Of a DNA stretch of 64,000 bases, positions 11,233 through 21,100 are shown in pieces; the first letter of the stretch is position 1; each line of letters begins with the position of its first letter. The DNA is from Falciphora oryzae. Its lineage: Eukaryota > Ascomycota > Sordariomycetes > Magnaporthales > Magnaporthaceae. A model generated the notes under the pieces. It worked only from the letters and a program-made list of their open reading frames with translations. It was not told the DNA's origin and did not search any database. The stretch is from positions 3,568,278 through 3,632,277 of the forward strand of contig JNVV01000001.1 in the NCBI GenBank assembly GCA_000733355.1. The letters are read 5' to 3'. Position numbers and translations under genes: made by a program.

Positions 11233-13553
11233 ATGAAGTCCGGCTCGAGGAGCTCCATGGCCATAGGCCTGGGCATGATCGCGTGGATCTGCCTTCTCTT
11301 CTCCCCCCTCGCCTTTGTCAAGACGGCCCACGCCCAGGAGGCGGAGAGCTATGGCACCGTCATCGGTATTGTAAGTGCTGCGCGGGCAGTATGGACGTCA
11401 AAGGTGTGCGGGCATGTAGCTAACAGCATGCGCTCCTCAGGATCTGGGTACCACCTACTCCTGCGTCGGTGTGATGCAGAAGGGCAAGGTTGAGATTCTC
11501 GTCAACGACCAAGGTATGCCTCCGAGCCCGCTTTCCCCCTCATTGTCGCAAACGACCCCACGGGCAGAAATGCCACCGTGTCCACCCACCTCGCTGACAT
11601 GCAATGCGCCAACCAGGAAACCGTATCACTCCCTCATACGTTGCCTTCACCGATGACGAGAGGTTGGTCGGTGACGCCGCCAAGAACCAGGCCGCATCGA
11701 ACCCCTTCAGGACCATCTTTGACGTCAAGTAAGTTTTGCGAGCCCCTGCGCATATGCCTATCTGCGTGTTTCTCCTCTCCCGGGCGCACTGCTGACAAGT
11801 CACCCCTCTTCAGGCGCCTCATTGGCCGCAAGTTCAGCGACAAGGATGTCCAGAGCGATATCAAGCACTTCCCCTACAAGGTTATCTCCAAGGGTGGAAA
11901 GCCGGTTGTTTCCGTCGAGGTCAAGGGCGAGGAGAAGCAACTGTCTCCCGAGGAGGTTTCCGCCATGATCCTGGGCAAGATGAAGGATGTCGCCGAGTCC
12001 TACCTCGGCAAGAAGGTCACCCACGCCGTCGTCACCGTTCCGGCCTACTTCAACGACAACCAGAGGCAGGCTACCAAGGATGCCGGCATCATTGCCGGTC
12101 TGAACGTTCTCCGTATCGTTAATGAGCCCACCGCGGCCGCTATCGCGTACGGCCTGGACAAGACTGATGGTGAGAAGCAGATCGTTGTGTACGATCTTGG
12201 CGGTGGTACTTTCGATGTTTCGCTCCTGTCGATCGACAACGGCGTCTTCGAGGTCCTGGCTACTGCCGGTGATACCCATCTTGGTGGCGAGGATTTCGAC
12301 CAGCGCGTCATCAACCACTTCGCCAAGGAGTACAACAAGAAGAACAGCGTCGACGTCACCAAGGACGCCAAGGCCATGGGCAAGCTCAAGCGTGAGGCTG
12401 AGAAGGCGAAGCGCACGCTCTCGTCGCAGAAGTCTACCCGCATTGAGATCGAGTCCTTCTTCAACGGCAAGGACTTCTCCGAGACCCTGACCCAGGCCAA
12501 GTTCGAGGAGCTCAACATGGACCTCTTCAAGAAGACCCTGAAGCCCGTCGAGCAGGTGCTGAAGGATGCCAAGCTGAAGAAGGACGACATTGACGACATT
12601 GTCCTGGTCGGCGGTTCTACCCGTATCCCCAAGGTTCAGTCCCTGATCAAGGAATACTTCAACGGCAAGGCTCCTTCTAAGGGAATTAACCCCGACGAGG
12701 CTGTTGCGTTCGGCGCGGCTGTCCAGGCTGGTGTTCTGTCCGGTGAGCAGGGTACTGATGACATTGTTCTCATGGACGTCAACCCGCTCACCCTGGGTAT
12801 TGAGACCACCGGCGGTGTCATGACCAAGCTTATCCCCCGCAACACTCCTATCCCTACCCGCAAGAGCCAGATCTTTTCGACTGCGGCCGACAACCAGCCC
12901 GTCGTCCTGATCCAGGTCTTTGAGGGAGAGCGTTCCATGACGAAGGACAACAACCTCCTGGGCAAGTTCGAGCTTACCGGTATCCCGCCTGCGCCCCGTG
13001 GCCAGCCGCAGATCGAGGTTTCCTTCGAGCTTGATGCCAACGGTATCCTGAAGGTGTCGGCCCACGACAAGGGCACTGGCAACACTGAGCAGATCACCAT
13101 CAACAACGACAAGGGCCGTCTGACCCAGGAGGAGATCGACCGTATGATCAACGAGGCTGAAAAGTACGCCGAGGAGGACAAGGCCACCCGCGAGCGCATT
13201 GAGGCTCGCAACGCCCTCGAGAACTACGCCTTCAGCCTGAAGACCCAGGTTAAGGATGAGGAAGGTCTCGGCGGCAAGATCGACGACGAGGACAAGGAGG
13301 CTGTGAGTTTTACCCCTGCCACGTTCAACACTTACCACCGTTGTGAATGCTTGCTGACCGGAATGACTATTAGATCCTGGACGCTGTCAAGGAGGCCACT
13401 AGCTGGCTGGACGAGCACGGCGCAACCGCCGAGGCCGCCGACTTCGAGGAGCAGAAGGAGAAGCTGTCCAACGTCGCCCACCCCATCACCAGCAAGCTGT
13501 ACAGCGGCGGTGCCGGCGGCTCGGACGAGCCCAGGTCGCACGACGAGCTATGA
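11233..13553 (+). CDS. KAR2: ER luminal Hsp70 chaperone BiP/Kar2 (Grp78)
   Basis: BiP drives protein import, folding and ER-associated quality control in the ER lumen and holds Ire1 inactive. Five exons join in phase: 11233-11370, 11441-11513, 11617-11728, 11814-13302 and 13374-13553. The product is 663 residues, the usual length for ascomycete BiP. It has an N-terminal hydrophobic signal sequence (about residues 9-33, ending near AHA). The ATPase motifs [17 protein letters not shown] and VGGSTRIP are present. The linker region is followed by the substrate-binding domain and the ER retrieval signal HDEL at the extreme C-terminus. The four introns are 70, 103, 85 and 71 nt. Intron 1 has a CTAAC branch motif and interrupts the coding sequence just before DLGTTYS; the last separates the C-terminal 59 residues. 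HDEL and the signal peptide distinguish it from cytosolic and mitochondrial Hsp70s. Induction by the unfolded protein response is expected from family knowledge, not seen here. Confidence 0.97.
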
Positions 13554-14134
13554 GAGATACCACATTAGACACGAATTCCTGATATCCCCCTCCTTTCCCT
13601 CTTATATTGCAGATGCAAAAAGAAGTCTTTTAGTTGGCGCCTCCATAAATGCGAAACAAGTAAAAATTTCAAACTCTGGGTACTATTTACCGTTGTTTCA
13701 CTTGCTTTTATTATCGTGTGTTGCAAACCGGTTGGGGAGCAGGCGGCGCAGATTTAGATTTGTTGTGCTTGACCACGATAGGGAAATCGTAATAGGAAAT
13801 TCCTAGACTTAGGATCGAGCACAATGCTTTGATCTCTCAGTGTTATCGTGCCAATGGTATTTTATTGACCACACCCTACTGTCTCGTGGCCTGTCGATCC
13901 CGCATGGTGTCATGAGTGTCCTCACCCTCATGATGCTCGAGTTTGGGCCTGTCGCTTTCAGCTCCCATGAAAGAAAGGGATTACCATCCTTGGATGAAAA
14001 ATAAAGGCAAATGCAGCATTCATCCTCAATTTTGCACATGGTCTAGCGTAAATGATAGATGGGTGTTAGAATAAAAAGGTCAAAATGATACCAACTAGCT
14101 AACATCAAGCAAGCCAAAAAGAAAATGTAGGACC
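13554..14134. other. KAR2 3' flank
   Basis: This AT-richer stretch holds the KAR2 3' UTR and the spacer to the tRNA-Ala gene. No other feature is seen. Confidence 0.5.
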
Positions 14135-14250
14135 TGGACAAACGGGGAATCGAACCCCGGACCTCTTCCAGAGAGATCGAATGCTCCACGACTTGTGGTC
14201 GAGAACCATACAGATGCTAAGGAAGCGTTATACCACTAAACCATTCGCCC
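14135..14250 (-). tRNA. tRNA-Ala (anticodon AGC) with a 44-nt intron
   Basis: Read on the minus strand, the acceptor stem GGGCGAA pairs with TTTGTCC (two G-U pairs) with discriminator A. The third pair is G-U, the alanine identity element. The anticodon stem is CTTCC/GGAAG, the loop starts TTAGCA (anticodon AGC), and the T arm is CGGGG-TTCGATT-CCCCG. An intron follows base 37 and occupies 14214-14171. The halves are 14250-14215 and 14170-14135, 36 nt each. The D stem has only three pairs (GTT/AAC). The acceptor, anticodon and variable regions resemble yeast tRNA-Ala(AGC). Confidence 0.88.
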
Positions 14251-14684
14251 CATTTGGATGCTGCCAGCTGACTGTGTCCAGTCTAAGTGGCCTCCACGAG
14301 CTGACTCGGCCATGACGAGACGAGCGCGGCAGGCGCACAAACCCCAGGCATCGATGACGACCTTGATCAAGATCGAGATCAAGGGAGTTAGATGTCCGTC
14401 AAGTTTTGTCACTGGAAAATAACAGTTGAAAAGAAGAAAACCACAGGCTGAAACCTAGTAACTGAATTTCTGTCAATAGCCCCTGATCACGAAGCCCCCG
14501 AATCCCTTTGCCACATCTTGCCCCTGGACAAGGGAAGTCAGATCCATGAGACAGGGAGACTGGAGTTGAGAATTTCTCCCTGAAATAATTCAAAGTACTG
14601 GACATCCCCCAGGTAGAAATACCTGTTGGACAACGGGCTTGAGAGGAGAAGGGGAAGCAAGAGGGTTGAGGCAACGCCATTAAC
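14251..14684. other. Spacer between tRNA-Ala and the AA9 gene
   Basis: This contains the 3' UTR of the AA9 gene at its right side and the upstream flank of the tRNA gene at its left. The short open frames here show no family resemblance. Confidence 0.5.
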
Positions 14685-15622
14685 CTAACACGAGAAGACG
14701 GGCGGGCCCCTGCAGCACATCTCGGGGTCAGCGATCTTACCACACTCACTGCAACCAACAAAAGAATGAAATTATTACTTACGGGTTCTGGTATGAAGTC
14801 GGGACGGGGTAATAGATGTTAATAAGAAGGCCCGGGTCCTGCGCCGTGTACGCTCCGGGAAATGCAACCTTGGGGCCCGGGTCCACGGTACCGCCACCCG
14901 CAACGTTGATCTGGGCGCACGAGATGTAAAACTGGGCCCCGCCCGCGGTTGAGGCTGAGTGTAGGCCGATGTGCTCGGCCCGCAGGAGGTACTCGCCGCT
15001 GGGGATGCAGCTGGGGATGGTGACCTCGGCCTTGCTAAGTCCTGCATTGGACGGAAGGCGTGAAGCCGAAGTTGAAGATATGTTATTAGGCTTTGCCATA
15101 GTGCCGACTACCGCCAAGGTCTCACTCACCTTGCATTGGCCACGTAAGTTCGGAGCCAAAGTTTGGCTGCTCATGAAAGATCTTGAAGAAGTGCTCGCCA
15201 GTGCCGTCCCAGGTGGCAGCCGTCTCGCCCTGGGGCACCTTCGCGAGGTAGAAGGCGAGCGGGCCCGGGTGGGTGAGGGCCGGGGCCACAGTGAAGGCGA
15301 CCTTGGCGCCGGCGGAGACGTTGGCCGTTTCCGGGGCCCCCTTGCCGAGGTTGAGCTCGTTGCAGCGAATCTGCGGCGACGCGACGTCGGCCACGAAGCC
15401 GTTGTCCTGCCAGCTGACCGTCTTTCGGACCTCGATCCAGTTTCCGGTGTCCTGGCCATCGAGTATCAGAGAGGGGAGGGTATCTGTAGGTGCGGCGGGA
15501 GCAGATCGGCATGGTTAGAAGACTCTGCTAGTTTCGGAGGCAGTAGGGCGAAAGGTCGGCCTCTTACAGTGGGCGTATGCTGCATCCGCAGCAGCCAGGG
15601 CGGTGATAATGACCCTCTGCAT
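14685..15622 (-). CDS. AA9 lytic polysaccharide monooxygenase (former GH61), secreted
   Basis: A copper enzyme that oxidatively cleaves cellulose or related polysaccharides outside the cell. Four exons join in phase: 15622-15568, 15483-15130, 15041-14783 and 14709-14685, giving 230 residues. The first 17 residues form a signal peptide ending AYA, so the mature protein begins with the catalytic histidine (H18, mature H1). The second copper ligand is H90 in THPGPLAFYLAKV, and the axial tyrosine is Y175 in AQFYISCAQ, with Q173 and H164 as second-shell residues. Cysteines 59, 148, 178 and 230 fit the usual two disulfides (59-178 and 148-230). The end YPVPTSYQNPGPPVFSC matches the family, which supports the 25-nt last exon. 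There is no CBM1 or GPI signal. Introns are 84, 88 and 73 nt. The exact substrate and C1/C4 regioselectivity cannot be told. Confidence 0.93.
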
Positions 15623-16802
15623 CGTAGAAGACGCATGCACTATAATAAGAACTGATATCCAGGAGCTATTTGGCGATTGGGTAGCCTCGAAACACTCTGG
15701 AGCCGAGAACTCGAGGACGCCCCCGGCCATCCTTATATAGGAATCTCGTCTTCTGCTCGCCAGTGAACTCCCACCCGAGCAAGACACAACTTGATCGGCT
15801 AAGTGCGGTGATTTCAGCATAGAGGCAGATGGGGACAGCCTGAGGTGGTGCCTCTCGGGAGGCCACCGCGCGGCTCATGATCAGGATCAATATATCAAGG
15901 TGCGGAGGCATCGTCCAATGTCATGCATGACAAGCTAGGTACGACAGTATGTCAGTATGCCATCAAAGCCAGCGAGACTCAGGATGGGTTGCACTAGAGG
16001 CGCGGGATTAGCCGGTGTCCACGGAGAAAATACGAATTGAGGAAAGATGCCGATGCGTACGGAGAAGGCCGAAGTAAAGCCAAAGAGGGGTGACGTGGAG
16101 TGGCAAGCTGTAGCCGCCAAGGGTGCAGGGCTTGTGTGCACGCATAAGCAATATATCAGGCTTCGAACAAGGAGGCATGCTGTTCAGGTAGATGCCAAAG
16201 GGCCATATTGGAAGGCACCTGAAAGGCGTGATCGTCTCGGTCATCCGAACCAAAGACGCCTCTCATTGCTCAATAATATCGACGAGAGTTTGAAATACCG
16301 GCGCCCCCACGTTTCGGGGAATACACGTGTGTAACTGGAGCTTGGTGATTCTCACAAGCCCATTACGAATGTCCAAGTGTCCAGAGGCTAGGGTTTCTGC
16401 TGCAATAGATGCATCCTGAGGAAGGAGCTCCATCCCAAGGGTTGCCGGTCGCCTGTGACTGCCATGGTGGGTGGTAATCGCGCCTGCCGCAAGGTATCGG
16501 CGAATGCATGTGGCGTTGAGCCGCACCTTCCAGCAGAAGTCTCTTTCCTCCCCATGAGCCTCCCAACGAGCGCTTCCATCGTGCGAAGGGGCTGCTGCTT
16601 TTGGACGCTTGCCCTGGATGGCGGATACAGCCAGGTATTCGATCTGATACATCCACCGGCCCAAACAGCACCCTGCATCACGGTGCCGGTATAGACGCTG
16701 GCAAAGCCTCACTTCTTCGTGTTCATTTCCAGCGACTGATCGCACGCAAGTCCTGTTAGGCTCCGCGGAGTCAAAACTGTGCTTTCAGAAACAGGCTCCA
16801 GC
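15623..16802. other. Divergent intergenic region between the AA9 gene and the 16.8-kb gene
   Basis: Both flanking genes read outwards from here, so both promoters should be inside. The AA9-proximal 300 bp contains a TATA box and short regulator-like motifs, listed separately. Open frames of up to 160 codons around 16263-16745 are unlike any known family and overlap on both strands. Confidence 0.5.
15697..15907 (-). promoter_or_regulatory. AA9 promoter: TATA box plus XlnR/Xyr1-like and CreA-like motifs
   Basis: On the minus strand TATATAAGG lies at 15739-15731, about 110 nt before the start codon. A GGCTAA hexamer, the core bound by the xylanase/cellulase activator XlnR/Xyr1, is on the plus strand at 15797-15802. 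Two SYGGRG hexamers, the CreA carbon-repressor consensus, are at 15697-15702 (CTGGAG) and 15902-15907 (GCGGAG). The hexamers are short enough to occur by chance; the TATA box is the stronger call. Confidence 0.45.
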
Positions 16803-18150
16803 ATGGGTAAGACCTCATACCGCTCTTGCCCCCGGAGATTAGCTAAACTTTCCATTGATGACAGGGCATCTCGGGCAGGGCCTCAGGCCCTCGCTGCCTT
16901 CCCCTGAAGGTGCACGGGATCACAAAGACCAAGATGTCCATCCCCTCAGCCAGTATGGTCCCAAGAACACGTCTCTGACGCCAGAGAACCCTCATTCACT
17001 CCCCCGGCCAGCGAAACGGCAGCGTTGTGGCTCAAGCCAGGGACATGATGGCTTTACTCTGCCGACCCAGACATTCAAAGTGGTCAAGAAGTTCGACACC
17101 GCTCCCCGAGTAGACTCGAAGCCAGGTAGCAGCAACACCACGCTGAGGAGCTCGTCGACTCAGCCATGGACGTCATCCGCGGCAGTTCAGTCCACGCCTG
17201 CTACGGAGCCTTCGTCTCTAGCCTCAAAGATCGACGAGATACCACCCCCTGAAATCACACATATGCCGTTTCATGTGGGACCAGTAGCACCCACTGCCGG
17301 GGTTGGATCTCCCCGATCCGAATACGGCTTCGACGAATGCATGGAAGAGGTGATGGGCAAGTTCGTTGAGGCGGCGGACGAGGGCAGCCAGGAAAAGCGC
17401 CAGACCCCTCCGTCCAGCGTCCTGTCCGCGATGGAGAGGCTTTCCCGAGATGCCGAGGACTTCGACGTAAATCTTCGGCGATCATCGCCGGCAAGCAATA
17501 AGGAAGTTGGCGTGGGCAAGCCGGAGGGCGAGCAGACTTTCGACATGGAGGGCGACTTTATGGACTTGGAAGTTGACTGGGATGCAATAATGCATCAACC
17601 TCGCCCCAGTGACACGACAAGCGCCACTACCCAGCAGCCTCAGGAGTCGGCAGCTGCAAGCGGAATCCCGCTACAGCCATTTGCTCGACCTCCTTTCCCA
17701 CCTAGAGTCCGCGACAAGTCTCTTGTGGGCGGCATCTCGAACCAGACGGTGGTTCGCACTTGCTTTCGCATCGGGGAACTCCTGAATGAGGGCACTAGGT
17801 GCTCGAGAAGCCACCAACAGGCCGTCCTAGAGCTCTTCGCCCGGGTGACATATTCAAGCCGTGAATATCCCGCCCACCTTCAGCATTTCCAATTTGTTGA
17901 CCTTTTCCGGGAGCAACAACCCTTCCTCTCTGGGACCTTGGACGGCTGGAAACCGGGGAGTCTGTTGGACAAACAAGCCAGTGACTTCATCGGGGACCAA
18001 GGTCGAATGAGGATGTGTCGATGCATCTGCACGCTACGCAAAGACGCAAAAGCCGACATTGGCTGGACTCTCATAATGCTCTCGATCAGGGCAACGAACT
18101 GGGACGAGATTTCTCTGGTCAAGCAAATCATCTCCTCCACGGCCCCTTGA
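16803..18150 (+). CDS. Conserved fungal protein of unknown function
   Basis: No named domain is recognised. The favoured model starts at ATG 16803 with a 4-nt coding exon (ATGG, 16803-16806) and an intron from GTAAGA at 16807 to ACAG at 16858. The intron contains a CTAAAC branch-like motif. This gives about 430 residues. The alternative is an unspliced start at 16855 (431 residues), which would place the start inside that intron; both give the same frame. About the first 280 residues are Ser/Pro-rich and acidic, probably disordered. The last 140 or so form a compact domain beginning near VVRTCFRIGELLNEG and including ELFARVTYSSR and GRMRMCRCICTLRKD, which resembles a C-terminal domain I associate with uncharacterised Pezizomycotina proteins. 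The alternating hydrophobic pattern could be a beta-barrel, but that is a guess. The AA9 gene diverges from it. Confidence 0.7.
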
Positions 18151-21100
18151 TCCTGGACTCTGGAGGCACAACAACCCCGTTCACCCGTTCCAGTAGGCCC
18201 CAATATCTCCCAAGTATCTACTACTTGCGGTATGCACATAGAGCTTTCTGTACATTGGGAGACGCACTTGTTTACACATATTGCTTTACACATATTCCCG
18301 TCATCTCTTCTGGACACTTGCCCAAGCCTCTTGTTAGCTAAATCCGAACCTACCCTAATCACCTAGCAAGCTCTGATGATACTCAAACCGATAGCATAGA
18401 ATCAACAATAGTTCATCTTTCGTCGCTGTTTTCCTTTTCGGGTCAGACATGGAACAAAGTGCCCGGATACAGGACCGCGAGCCTGCAAGGAGTCATCTCC
18501 CCAGACCCGTGGCACTTTCCTCAGCTGCGGTGCCGGGGCTAGCAGACTTGGTGGCGCCCGTTCACCCGTGCTAGTCTGGCTCCTGCCCCGTGCCATCAGC
18601 TAGGGGGCAAATCAAATTCCGGGGAAGTCGTGTGGATCGGTTCCGGTAAGTACAGCACGGATAGCGGGGATGACGAGGGCGTGCTAGCGCGAACTCCTGC
18701 CAGGACGCCACGACCTGGCCACGACGCATGGAAAAGGGAGGCGCCCCATGCATGGCCTTTCCCACTTCTGTTGATTTCGTATCTTGTTTGTCCCAACCGT
18801 GCTCGCTCGAGCGCGCTCACTTGCACATCCACTTCTCCCCCAACGCCAACGGGTTGGGAATTCGAGTTGAACATGGCGCAGCAGCGCACGGTCGACGGCG
18901 GGGAAAGGCGGGAAACATATTCAAGCCTTCGTTTTGTGATTGACCTGCATTCTCACAAGATAGGTTTGGTCTCTGGCTTCTATGGGAAGTCCTTTTTTTT
19001 TCTTACTGGATCAGCCTGGTAGAGTCATATCATAGGCCTCGTGATGCAGCCCGTTATGGAACCTCAACAGCAGCAAACATCTAGGTAGGGCAAGTGATAG
19101 TTGAGACTGGGTGAAAGCCCACCGCTAAAGACGCCCCGGGAGAATAATAGGGCTAACCCAAAGGACCGGACTGGTGGTTTTTGGGTCCATGCTCAGGGGG
19201 TGTATGTGGACAGACTTGTTCGGGCGTGTCAAGCCAAAGGCCGCCGGTACTTATATAAATAAAAATAAAACAAAACGAAAAATATATATAATTCCAAATA
19301 ATCACAATTAAAGCAGAAGGGAGAAAAAAAAAGAATAAAAACGGGCGGTCGATGATGCCGGTGTCGCGCAAGACCTTACCGTCCGTCGTTCGCGTCAGTC
19401 AGTGACGGAGCGCACATGTGTACCCATCCGCTCGAGGTACTTTGTGGTACATCCATGGCCCTCCCTCCTCCGCGAACGGGGTCGAGGCTGAGAGGGTTGG
19501 TTGCAAAGCAAGGAGGCTCCTGTGCGCTGCCTACCTAGTCGTGGGATGGTGCGGAGGCCCTGAATCTCCCTGCAGCCCCCGGCTCCAGTCTGTGTGCCTG
19601 TGTCTCCTGCGCGCGTCGAGGCAGGGAGGTGAGATGCATACGTAACGCGCGCACTGGCAACAAGGGGTGGGCATGGCGGTGGCAGTGGTGGTGATGGGGC
19701 TCTGGAACGAGGCCAGAGAGAGGCAAGGGGGGGAGGGAGGGTCTAGGGCAGGTTGCCAGTCAGTCAGTGGCCTTCTAGACCGCTGCTTGACGGGAGGGGA
19801 ACGACGATGTGCTTCGAGTCGATGGGTTGGTACCTAGCCAAGCACGAGGCGACCATGCCATGCAGACACTTAGTAGGCTGCTTATTCGACAAGTCGCTCT
19901 CACCGACATGGAATGAAATACCGGTGTGCGCACATAGGTAGTGAGATAGCAGGGTATAGGAGGGAAGACGGCGAAGCAAGGATCACAGGCAGGATTTCCC
20001 CCATGGGGCTCAACCCCAGCCTTACTACCTTCCCCGGGTACGGGTACCATGCACGACGAGCGCTGGGGCTGGGGCCAGAGAGATGGATGCCAACCGAGCA
20101 CAAGCTAAAAAAGCAAAGCCCGATCGGCTAGGCAGCTGGAGGCACCTGCAAGGGAGAGCGAGCTGTGGGTTCGTATGCACAAAAAGCCATGTGCCTTTCC
20201 GACGGAGCCACCATCGAGAGAGGGGTGCACTGACTCGGTCCTCAGACCACTTGGGGAGGTTTGCGGAAATGGGGATTTTTAATGCCCACTGCATTGGGCA
20301 GGTGGAAGGCTACCACGCAATTCTGTCGATAAACCGAACCCCTCATCCTACTACCCCTAGCACGTGTGGCCAGCCGAACGGTCACTGGGCCGCTGGTAAA
20401 AAAAAAAAATTCTTGTCTTCCTGGCCAGGAGCCTCGATTACCCTCGCAATTATGAGGCAACGGGAGAGCCCGTGGAGGATGTGTGGTCGACCACGAACTG
20501 TGCTGATTCTGTACCTGTCTTGGAAAGGGCAGCGAAGAAAAATAGAAAGAAATAGCAGACAAAACACATGATGGCGGAAAAAGATGGATATGTGATACCG
20601 TCTACAAACGATAGTGCACTCTTCATTTCGTCCTGGAAGGCTGCCAAGGAGCTTCTGGATGCGTTTGCGATGGACAGCGCGAGCAAGAGAAACATCCAGA
20701 GGCCTATAGAAAACAAAAGCAGAGGCGGAATGTTCCAAACGTTTCCCATTTGGTTGAACCCGTAAGGCCACGACGATGCTCGGACATGCCAAAGCGATGC
20801 GGTGTGTAGTGGGGTGTAAAGAAAGGAAAGGGGACGGACAAAAACTGAAATGGATAAAAAAAAAAAAAAAAAAAATAAAAGGAATAAAGGGGGAATGATT
20901 AAACGTGAGGGAAGAGGTACCAGTAAGAGGCCGGGCGAAAGGGTGCTTGACCAGACGAAATTGCACGAGAGACAAATACAAATAAAAGAGGAAAATAAAA
21001 TGAATAAAAACAAAAATACCAGTCGAAAGAAAGAAATAAAAAGGCGAGGCACACTAGAGGGAGTCAGACGCCGTCCGATGTGCGCCGGCTGGAGGGCACG

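Noticed and set aside
11800..13338. 512-codon open frame on the strand opposite KAR2
   Set aside because: Long antisense frames opposite Hsp70 genes are a well-known result of their codon bias; the product is Leu/Val/Asp-rich and matches nothing.
16855..16860. ATG at 16855 as the start of the unknown protein
   Set aside because: It lies inside a well-formed predicted intron; kept only as the alternative start.
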